A DNA stretch of 64,000 nucleotides, from contig NC_049994.1 in the NCBI RefSeq assembly GCF_000003815.2, positions 4,948,894 through 5,012,893 on the forward strand, read 5' to 3'. The notes beneath the pieces were generated by a model, which saw only the letters and a program-made list of their open reading frames with translations, was not told where the DNA came from and searched no databases. Made by a program: the position numbers and the translations under genes. Below are positions 56,081-64,000 of this stretch, in pieces. Source of the DNA: Branchiostoma floridae. Its lineage: Eukaryota; Chordata; Leptocardii; Amphioxiformes; Branchiostomatidae. Each line of letters opens with the position of its first letter. Positions within the stretch are counted from its first letter, which is position 1.

Positions 56081-56309
56081 CCAAAAGGGTACTCAAGCAA
56101 TTGCAACTGGGTATGGTCATGAAAGCAACCCCAGTCGCTTGAGCGACTGCTTTTCGGCGTATCGGTATGTTATTTCATGGATATCTCAGCTTCATCGATG
56201 CACAATACTTTCAGTCATGCACACTCTTGTTCTGAGTGACTGGCATTTGAAGCTCTAGAACAGCCTTTTTAGCACTGCAAATCCGGCCTGCAAATCTTTA
56301 TCAATGTAC

Positions 56310-56372
56310 AGCCCGATCTCAAAAATATCTATCGTGTAGGGCCCTACACGATCGATATTTTTGAGATCGGGC
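56310..56372. repeat. Near-perfect 63-bp hairpin
   Basis: AGCCCGATCTCAAAAATATC begins a 31-base arm repeated in reverse with one mismatch. The sequence following (GGGGTCTGATATCCAAACTAG) is the remnant of the AGCCTGGATACCAGACCCC element seen at 4855. Confidence 0.85.
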
Positions 56373-57066
56373 TGGGGTCTGATATCCAAACTAGTGTTAC
56401 CACAGGGCAAAAACTCTAAGTTTCTTCAATTTTCTTGCACAGTTTGGCGCAGTCTTAAATATAACCCTATTACATGGCTAGTTTATTCCTGTGGGCAATT
56501 TCTGCTATTGTTCGAAGAAGCCACACAGTCAGGTAGAGCGAGATAAAAACTCCCATGGATGAAAGAGTTTCCTCCAGGGAGCTCATTATTTTCTAGCAAT
56601 TTCCTGGATTAGTTCGATGCACATCTATTTCATTGAAGATAGATTTTGAAAACAAAAAACGTATGAAATATCATATCAACACACAATTATATCGCGTTAT
56701 TCATCAAATTTAGCTTGCAAATGGCAGATAAAGACACAGCTAGTGGAAACGAACGAAATACGCCACTCGCAATGTTTCTACGACTGATCTGTCAAAAAAT
56801 CTCCAAATGAATCGTCGACTCAGTGTATTCCAACTAAATCCATGGCAACTGATTGGCAAGCTATAGGACTTATCATTGTCTCCTCTTGCTATTTCTGGCT
56901 CTTGTATCTATGAGTTTATGCAAGTCAAATACATGTATCACTATATTGTCATTGGTATTGCTGACTTTTACATAAGAGGCTATAATGGTGATGCATAATA
57001 CAACAGCAGATAAAAAGACCTCTTTTTATCTTGAGATATCGTCGTTGCTGTCCTTCAAGTCGACCA
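56373..57066. other. Palindrome spacer, no gene seen
   Basis: AT-rich, without supported frames. Confidence 0.4.
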
Positions 57067-57312
57067 TTAGGCCACAGCAAGTAAATTTTATGGATGACAT
57101 CAGGGGTGTGGCTAAACACCACAAACGACCACAAACGACTCAGAAACACCACAAACGACCACGAACGACTCTAATATGCAGTGTCTATGGGTCAAATACC
57201 TTGTGTGGCGCTCTGGAGACATTGTTTACACATTTATGAATTTAAAAAATGCAGCAAGCCCTACGTATTCACCAGTTATTTCGAGTTAGTCAGCGCTCAT
57301 TAATTTTCATGC
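57067..57312. mobile_element. Broken H1 MITE copy
   Basis: A solo left end (TAGGCCACAGCAAGTAAATT, then TTATGGATGACATC) at 57067-57104 and a fragment CAGCGCTCATTAATTTTC at about 57295-57312 flank unrelated DNA with CCACAAACGAC repeats. Confidence 0.6.
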
Positions 57313-57536
57313 CATGTAGCGAAACGACAGCCCAACACTCTACCAGTACGCCACAAACGACGCAGTGATATAGGTTAAATCGCGGATATGGGTTACCCCG
57401 CGGAGAAAGGTGAACTAGTGTTACAATGGTTCATTTTAAGGTCCCTTGATAATCCAATAACGTCTGGTCTTGTTGTACTCAGTGTAAAAAGGCCGACGAC
57501 CTTAAATCTTTTTTTAATATAGTAGAGTGCAAAGTC

Positions 57537-57995
57537 AGCGCGCTCATTAATTTTCGCCTGATTTCAGAAAAAAAAATTGTCCTCTTCGGGGATGGTCACA
57601 TAGACCAAAATATGCAAGCATGTTGTGTTGTAGCCTAATTATCATACTTGTAGAAGTGACACTAGGGAGGTAGCCATGACTAGAGTTGCAGAAGTGAAAC
57701 TTGTTGGATAGTTGTAAGAGTGCCACCAATATGGAAGCCATGAGTGTATACGTAGTTGCCAGCTTGGCAAGTGATGCCTGTGTACCACACTAGTGTCACT
57801 TTTACTACACTAGTTCACTTCTTTAATACAGGAATGAATGCCTTGTTAGTTGTGATGCCACGTTTTGTCACTTCAAATCTTGTTACGACGTTTATGGTGT
57901 CTATTTGGAAAATTTAGCCATCTTTTTTTCCCCGCTATCTCATTATTTGTGCACTCTGTATAGGATGTCATCCATAAAATGAACTTGCTGTTGCC
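57537..57995. mobile_element. H1 MITE, inverted copy, one end lost
   Basis: Starts in GCGCGCTCATTAATTTTCGC and ends GGATGTCATCCATAAAATGA, then ACTTGCTGTTGCC, followed by TTA. It mirrors the left-arm H1 copy but lacks the TIR on its inner side. Confidence 0.8.
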
Positions 57996-58330
57996 TTACT
58001 GAAATGTATGTACATTTTCTTTAAGGAATGGTAGACTTCGTTGACCCTGCCGCTAGTGAGCTTAAGAAAGTAGAAAGGGTGGCGTGCGAGGTAGGTTAAA
58101 CCAGGTCTCGAAGACGACGGTCTCAATTACCTTTACAGTAGTACTTAACTTACAAAAGTAGTTTTTACCCATTAGCTTCAATGTAAAACCACATATTTCT
58201 GGGCCAGAGGTTTCAAAGACGTATGGGATATTAAAAACAAATCCACAATTCTTGGAAATGTGTTGCACAATTTGTAACTCGGTAGAAGAAAGACTGAGGA
58301 TTTCGCCATGGGAGTTCAAGGAAGTGAAGT

Positions 58331-58818
58331 CGCGTGGCGCAGCGGCGGTATTTGTGCCTCGTGACTGAGAGGTCGCGGGTTCAAATCCGACTGCGTGTCA
58401 CCGATCTTGTGCCCTTGGGAAAGGCACTTTACACCCCTTTCCTCCCTATACTCAGGTGAAAATGAGTACATAGCTTCGGCTAGGGCCGTCTCTCTCCGTA
58501 TGGAGAGTCACACCCCATGCACGTTAAAGAACCCCCACACGTGCGATGGTGCGGTGTGAGATGGAGCAAACCCTGCTGTCTGGAGTTGGTGATTCACTTC
58601 AAATCACCCGGACGGGAGACCTGGCGCATCCCCGTCTTGTAATTAGCCAGCGAAAGGGTATGTCACCCCGTAAGGGGCGGTATAACCCCGCCGTGTGTAA
58701 ACATGTGCGAACATGTGTGTATAGCGGCTTTGAAGAGGTGACCTTTGACACCTGTTTCGCCATACCCACAATATGTCAATGGAGAATCCTAATAGATAAA
58801 TAAATAAATAAGGACAAT
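58331..58818 (+). mobile_element. Long tRNA-derived SINE with (TAAA)n tail
   Basis: Clear A box TGGCGCAGCGGC and B box GGGTTCAAATCC, core GTGCCCTTGGGAAAGGCACT, an extended body with TTAAAGAACCCCCACACG and CACCCCGTAAGGGGCGGTAT, and a tail AGATAAATAAATAAATAAGG. It is the most complete family 2 copy in the window, about 490 bp. A frame at 58546-58803 is incidental. Confidence 0.85.
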
Positions 58819-59459
58819 ATATAACGAACTGTAGTTAATATACGTAGATGCCATTCTTTCACTGTACCTTGTACAATTGTTGTGCAATAAAGTAATCATT
58901 GCTAAGATATAAAATGATATAACGCCTTTGATGTCGCCTACCGTGTTTCTACTACTGTAAAATGGAATATGTTTGCAGTGATTTTATGATGTTCACTTTA
59001 TTACGAACTTAAAACCACCGCGAAAATTTTCGTTCTGTCTGCCGCTTCCATATCTACTGATTTCAACCTCGTACACATAACCACCGAGTACAATTCACTT
59101 TGACTATCGCAAATTATTTCCTCTGAATATTTCCCTTTTTCCCTATTTGTCTATAGCTGTGCACATGTGTGTTCTGAATCTGTTATAGTTTTTTTTTCAA
59201 TCGTTGATAGACGCATTGTAGGTACTTCAAGGTATATATAGTAGAAACTTGGTATTTTTGGTTTAACAATTGTTTATTTATTTGTAAATCCGTGCCCGTA
59301 GGCTATTGCAAAAGGGTACAGACAATAAAAGTTAACAAGTGTCTATTCTATACAGCTATCTATTTGAAAGGTTCTACATTCTCTACTGGGAGGTTTGACT
59401 TCTTCTTTGGAGGGGTGGCTGATGAAAAGTCCCTCGCACGGCACGAAAAACGGTATTTA
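58819..59459. other. No gene seen
   Basis: AT-rich; contains a partial MITE core (CTACTGTAAAATGGAATATG ... CTTAAAACCACCGCGAAAA) at 58948-59035. A 60-codon frame at 59292-59474 is unsupported. Confidence 0.4.
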
Positions 59460-60360
59460 AGCATGCTTAAATGATGCTTAACGTTGACGTATTTTCCTTC
59501 TTTACGGATCTATAAACCTCTTATACGAGTACGTAAAGATTGGCGTTACGTAGTCTTTACGTGGGTGCTGATAGGTCCGTATTTTCCGGTTTTTTAAGTC
59601 GCCTTTAAGCAGCTTAAAGGTGTTTTAAATTATTATTAAAACTCATTTAAATTGCATTTAAATGTTACGTTTATAAAACTTTAAGCATCGTTACGGCGTA
59701 TTTACGTGTGCGTAAAGATGATCATTAGGTGGCTTATAGGTGCAGATAGGTCCGTATTTTCCGGCTCTTTAAGTTGCCTTTCAGCAGCTTAAAGATGTTT
59801 TAAATGATTATTAAAACTCATTTAAATTGCATTTAAATAGTACGTATTTTAAAACTTTAAGCATCGTTACGGCTTATTTATGTGTGCGTTAAGATGATCA
59901 TTACGTGCTTATAGATCCGTATTTTCCGGCCTTTAAGTTGTCTTTCAGTAGCTTAAATGTTTCGTAAATGAATATTAAAACGCCCTTAATATATGTTTAA
60001 AGTTCACGTTAATTTCAACTGCAGCCTTTATACGTGTCATATACGTGTGCATTAAGATGTTTATAAGATGTGTATTGTTGCCCTTTTAGCAGCTTAAAGT
60101 TCTCATAAACACTTACAAAAACATCATTAATACATGTTTAAAGTTTCCTTTTATTTTCTCTGAAGCCTCTTTACGTCTCATATACGTGTGCATTAAGAGG
60201 ATTTTACTGTTTCTATATCTGTCCTTTCAGCAGCTAAAAGTTGTCATAAATACGTCCTAAAACACCCCAAAGACATGTTTAAAGTTACCTCTCTACGTCT
60301 CATATACGTGTGCATTAAGGTGATTCTAAGGTGTGGATAGGTGCCATTTTACTAAGCAAA
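59460..60360. repeat. Diverged tandem repeat, about 145-175-bp period
   Basis: GATAGGTCCGTATTTTCCGG and/or TTTCAGCAGCTTAAAG recur at about 59570, 59745, 59910, 60075 and 60220, with TACGTGTGCGTAAAGATGAT between them. Units decay toward the right. TTTAAG/CTTAAA motifs dominate. Related sequence reappears at 62960-63200, so this may be one side of a larger element. Confidence 0.75.
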
Positions 60361-60420
60361 ATAAAGTTAATCATAAGCACGTTTTAAAGCAAGAAAACAC
60401 AATGGATGAAACTGTGAAAT

Positions 60421-60426
60421 TTTATT
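60421..60426 (-). terminator. Polyadenylation signal, minus strand
   Basis: TTTATT on the plus strand is AATAAA on the minus strand, 40 bases after the stop at 60466. Confidence 0.4.
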
Positions 60427-60465
60427 GAACTATTATTAAAATATTACATGGAAAAGTAAAAAAAA

Positions 60466-60723
60466 CTACAGCCTACTAGGTATGTATGGCCTTTTATTCT
60501 GATGTAGTCGGCAGTTGAAGCAATCACAACGGCTGTGCAATTCCGTGCAGTATCCAAGTCCACAGTCCCATTTCCAGTGTCGGGCGAAGCGTCTCGGCGA
60601 AAGATAAAAAGAGTACACAGTTCCATCTGGCCACCACAGGAATAAGAATCCGGTAAGATCTAGAGTAGTGTCCGATATGACTCGTGTTGTTGGATAGTCC
60701 TGGATTCTGTGAACGCGAAACAT
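60466..60723 (-). CDS. Hypothetical terminal coding exon, unrecognised
   Basis: From ATG at 60723 the frame gives 85 residues with TTLDLTGFLFLWWPDGTVYS and a Cys-rich end (CDCGLGYC-like spacing: WDCGLGYCTELHSRCDCFNC). Without requiring ATG this frame stays open for about 130 codons upstream. A second frame over 60726-60900 is also open and reads RGGYHSVQAVVVGNRHRMEI, so the reading is ambiguous. AATAAA on the same strand lies 40 bases past the stop. No domain is recognised. It sits between two tandem-repeat blocks and may belong to a mobile element. Confidence 0.3.
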   Translation of the reverse strand: MFRVHRIQDYPTTRVISDTTLDLTGFLFLWWPDGTVYSFYLSPRRFARHWKWDCGLGYCTELHSRCDCFNCRLHQNKRPYIPSRL

Positions 60724-60899
60724 GTTCAGCTTGCAGTGTCGGCTTCTATTAATCCGGATGGTACAAGGGCCGTGATTTCCATTCTGTGTCGATTTCCAAC
60801 AACAACAGCTTGTACAGAATGATAGCCACCTCGTATCTTTGAGTCAAATTCCGTCACCGGGGGTCCTAGGCGGTAAAAGCGGTGTCGCGGCCACAACTT

Positions 60900-61257
60900 G
60901 CGGGCTAGAACAGGCCCAACCTTTCTTCAATACTTCTCTTCAAAAAGGAACGCCTGGAAAATAACCGCTCCTTGTCGTACGTATGGCCCATAAATTTGAA
61001 CCCCCCCACTCTTTTCTGCCATTGGATACATCCTATCACATGACACAGCTTGTGCCACAGACGGACCAAGGAAGTTCAACCTCCTTGGACGGACGGAGGC
61101 GTGCGCCCCATGGCGAGTGCGAAATAACGCCAAATAAATTTACATCTTGCCTGCCCACGCATATCAAGATAACCCAAACAAACACGAGCAACACGAGAAG
61201 ACACCGCTTGTGCGCACAAACTGTTCTTTCTCGACGCTTGCTTGTAGGTAAAGAAAT
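60900..61257. other. No supported gene
   Basis: Overlapping frames on both strands (60983-61366 plus; 61076-61375 minus) contain no recognised motif. GGAAGTTCAACCTCCTTGGA near 61069 is a small hairpin. Confidence 0.35.
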
Positions 61258-61820
61258 AAACATATTTCGTACATTTACCTGTAGTAAGAACTGCTTGCCG
61301 TTTTATAGAGAAAACACCACTCACTACACAAAACGCTATATCTACTACATCCTTATTCTTCAGTAGTGCCCCCAAGTTTGCTTAAGCTACGCGGATTCAA
61401 AGATTAAACATGTCGTATATTCAACAGACATACGCAACATTTCATATACGTCTTGGCAACATATAAGCTAAACGGGGGAGGTCTCCCCTAGTTCGCTTAA
61501 ACTGTGCGGATTCAAAGATTAAACATGTCGTATATTCAACAGAAATACGCAACATTTCATATACGTCTTGACAACATATAAGCTAAACGGGGGAGGTCTC
61601 CCCTAGTTCGCTTAAACTGCACGGATTCAAAGATTAAACATGTCGTATGTTTTACAGAAAAACGCAACATTTCATATACGTTTTGGCAACATATAAGCTA
61701 AACGTACATATTTCGTACATTTACCTGTAGTAAGAACTGTTTGTCGTTTTATAGAGAAAACACCACTCACTACACAAAACGCTATATCTACTACATCCTT
61801 ATTCTTCAGTAGTGCCCCCA
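61258..61820. repeat. Direct duplication, about 446-bp spacing
   Basis: The block starting ACATATTTCGTACATTTACC, through CACCACTCACTACACAAAAC, to CCCCCAAGTTTGCTTAAGC (61258-61385) recurs almost exactly at 61704-61831. Three 115-bp units lie between the copies. Confidence 0.9.
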
Positions 61821-62640
61821 AGTTTGCTTAAGCTACGCGGATTCAAAGATTAAACATGTCGTATATTCAACAGAAATACGCAACATTTCATATACGTCTT
61901 GGCAACATATAAGCTAAACGGGGGAGGTCTCCCCTAGTTCGCTTAAACTGCACGGATTCAAAGATTAAACGTGTCGTATGTTCAACAGAAATACGCAACA
62001 TTTCATATACGTCTTGACAACATATAAGCTAAACGGGGGAGGTCTCCCCTAGTTCGCTTAAACTGCACGGATTCAAAGATTAAACATGTCGTATGTTTTA
62101 CAGACATACGCAACATTTCATATAAGTTTTGGCAACATATAAGCTAAACGGGGGAGGTCTCAACTAGTTCGCTTAAACTGCGCGGATTCAAAGATTAAAT
62201 ATGTCGTATGTTTTACAGAATTACGCAATATTTCATATACGTTTTGTCAACATATAAGCGATAAGCTAAACGGGGGAGGTCTCCCCCAGTTCGCTTAAAC
62301 TGCGCGGATTCAAAGATTAAACATGTCGTATGTTCAAAAGAAATACGCAACATTTCATATACGTCTTGGCAACAAATATATTAACGGGGGAGGTCTCCCC
62401 TAGTTCGCTTAAACTGCGCGGATTCAAAGATTAAACATGTCGTATGTTCAAAAGAAATACGCAACATTTCATATACGTTTTGGCAATATATAAGCTAAAC
62501 AGGGAGGTCTCCCCTAGTTCGCTTAAACTGCGCGGATTCAAAGATTAAACATGTCGTATGTTCAAATGAAATACGCAACATTTCATATACGTCTTGGCAA
62601 CAAATATGTTTACGGGGGAGGTTTTCCCTTCTCTGCGTTC
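61376..62640. repeat. 115-bp tandem repeat with GGGGAGGTCTCCCC palindrome
   Basis: About ten units, each with GCGGATTCAAAGATTAAACA, TGTCGTATGTTCAACAGAA, CAACATTTCATATACGTCTT and GGGGGAGGTCTCCCCTAGTT. Variation is low. The duplicated 61258-type block interrupts it once. No frames persist. Confidence 0.95.
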
Positions 62641-63300
62641 TCCCCTGTTCGAATTAAACCTTGCGCACAGAAAGTTTGAATACGTTAAATACTTTCGGAA
62701 TAGCTAAAAAACACAGAAGATTATTGTATTTGACTTTGTATTGTATTGTATTGTATTTGTATTTGCTGAGGTATAAACATAACATTTTGTACCAGAAAGC
62801 GCAATAATTTTCAGTTTTGACTGTAAATCTTGCCACTGTTATAAAACAGATGACGCAATGTTTTATGTAACACCAGACAAAGGCTTATCATATTTGACTT
62901 AGCCGGTTAACATGTATTTTGTAACAGATCTAGAGAAACGGTATTTGTCCGTTTTGACAGAAAATATTTTTGAGACATTTAAGTTGTCTTTTCGGCATAC
63001 TAAAATACATGTAAAATTCACGTAAAGAAACACAACAGATTAAGTTAGATTTACAAACGCGGAAATCTTACGTAAATGCCAAATGTATGTTTCCGATGCC
63101 TTTAATAGATCTTAAAATCTGCTGAAATATTTCTCCGCCTTTAAGGGCTTTATACGTATCTCTGAAACTTTGCTTAAAAAGTTGTTTTCGTGCTGTGTCG
63201 TCTTTAAGGATTAGTGGGTTCTGCCGTGATTTTAATTGAATTGCATTACATTTCCACTGCAAGAATGTGGTCAATTTCTTGTCGTTGAGCCGGTTTTTAT
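62641..63300. other. AT-rich flank of the repeat complex
   Basis: TTTAAGTTGTCTTTTCGGCA (about 62978) and TTAAAATCTGCTGAAATATT, CCTTTAAGGGCTTTATACGT (about 63110-63165, inverted sense) resemble units of the repeat at 59460-60360. Otherwise no gene; a TTGTATTGTA microsatellite lies near 62738. Confidence 0.45.
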
Positions 63301-63307
63301 ACAATTC

Positions 63308-63645
63308 ATGCGAATGCCGGCCAAATTTGTCGATCAGAGTTCGCCGAATTTCAACATCGCCCGAGCATCGGCCTATTTTTCGCTGAAATTTTCCCCTTCA
63401 CAAATCGGACGGGGCTCGGGCGACGTCTAGTGATTACATATCCCCCATGAAATGGTAGAATGTCTTGGACGAAGTGAGAATCGATTAACCCGGTAAAAAA
63501 CTAATATCTAGATCAACTTTAACTTCTTAGTTTTTGGAAATATGTTGGGCATGAGTGGGGTGGACGGGCACCAAATATTAGCTTTCTGCAGGGCGATGTT
63601 GAAATTCGGCGAGCTGACCGATTATTTACAAATTCGGCCGGCGTT
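63308..63645. mobile_element. TIR MITE, GCGAAYGCCGGCC ends
   Basis: The left GCGAATGCCGGCCAAATTTG and CGCCGAATTTCAACATCGCC mirror the right GGCGATGTTGAAATTCGGCG and CAAATTCGGCCGGCGTTCGC. Arms are about 50 bp with one indel region. No gene. Confidence 0.8.
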
Positions 63646-64000
63646 CGCTTGAGCAACTGTACAGGCTTGAGCATACGGTGATTTAATTTTCCGGATGACG
63701 TCCACTAGCTCTTTCAATTTCGGTTGTTCATTGAAAAATCAAGACCGTTATATATATATATATATGTATAACTTCGTTGGAAAAATCATGATCAAATTCT
63801 CGGAACCCACGACAGTACTAGTGCTAACATATAATGCCCCCAAAGCCAGAATGTTCGTACTTGCTCTAAACTTGTAATGTTCTACCACAAAACCCGATGA
63901 ATGTGTCTGTATGACGTTTGCATCAAAGTACACAAGAAGACTTTTGTCGATTGGCCTGTTCTCCATGTTGGAATTTTACATTTGCACAGCTTTGTCCTAT
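63646..64000. other. Right edge, no gene seen
   Basis: It contains a short (TA)n run at about 63749-63765. Small frames on both strands are unsupported. Confidence 0.5.

Larger units (their letters stand above)
54471..57998. repeat. Large imperfect inverted repeat, arms about 0.7 kb
   Basis: The left arm (54471-55205) and right arm (57326-57998) are inverted copies. Both contain an H1 MITE, AAGGTCGTCGGCCT/AGGCCGACGACCTT, AGACGTTATTGGATTA/TAATCCAATAACGTCT, the GTTCACCTTTCTCCGCGGGG end, and GTTTGTGGCGTACTGGTAGA, the start of a SINE. About 2.1 kb of spacer separates them. Confidence 0.85.

Noticed and set aside
58331-58410. A functional tRNA gene
   Set aside because: A and B boxes are good but the acceptor stem does not pair convincingly, and the unit runs into a SINE core present in four other places.
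61277-61310. TATAAAA box followed by donor CTACAG|GTAAAT on the minus strand
   Set aside because: The donor is only about 22 bases past the TATA-like site, too close for a start site plus exon, and the block is a duplicated repeat.

Overview
The window is eukaryotic: interrupted genes with GT-AG introns, polyadenylation signals, tRNA- and 5S-rRNA-headed SINEs, many short inverted-repeat DNA elements (MITEs) and long tandem arrays. An intron-rich BTB-Kelch gene, a tandem pair of membrane-anchored NHL-propeller genes, and extreme MITE/SINE density fit a marine invertebrate deuterostome, most likely amphioxus (Branchiostoma). The species is an inference.

Layout. 1-19 kb: mostly repeats. It holds a MITE family split by a hAT-like insertion with a perfect 8-bp target duplication, two Harbinger-like MITEs, several hAT-like MITEs, SINEs and hairpins. 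Two small minus-strand exons (5.0 and 6.3 kb) and a possible minus-strand promoter/first exon (18.5-18.7 kb) suggest an unrecognised minus-strand gene. 19.1-28.1 kb: a roughly 203-bp satellite, about 44 monomers of two subtypes, with two assembly gaps. 28-31.2 kb: repeats and intergenic DNA.

31.4-42.8 kb: two plus-strand paralogues in tandem. Each encodes an N-terminal cytoplasmic segment, one transmembrane helix, an extracellular stalk and a six-bladed NHL beta-propeller, and both have the same order of intron phases (1, 0, 1, 1). The first has a Thr-rich mucin-like stalk. The second has a short stalk, but its cytoplasmic tail carries eight YxxP motifs at an exact 11-residue spacing, like a docking tail for SH2 adaptors.

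44.7-48.6 kb: a minus-strand BTB-BACK-Kelch gene reconstructed in six coding exons, with a possible 5' UTR exon near 49.1-49.3 kb.

51.2-54.0 kb: a 36-bp minisatellite interrupted by a 1.6-kb element with roughly 650-bp inverted arms inserted at TTAA (Kolobok/T2-like termini), whose arms hold a CpG-rich promoter-like stretch and an exon. 54.5-58.0 kb: a large imperfect palindrome built on a Harbinger-like MITE. 58.3-58.8 kb: a long SINE. 59.4-63.2 kb: an unidentified composite of diverged and 115-bp tandem repeats around a possible terminal exon with AATAAA. The right edge carries a MITE.

A recurring theme is that MITE ends coincide with inferred splice sites: the donor of exon 3 of the first NHL gene, the acceptor of exon 3 of the second, and the acceptor of the 5.1-kb exon. 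All gene models were built by eye from splice consensus and phase continuity; no transcript or database evidence was available.
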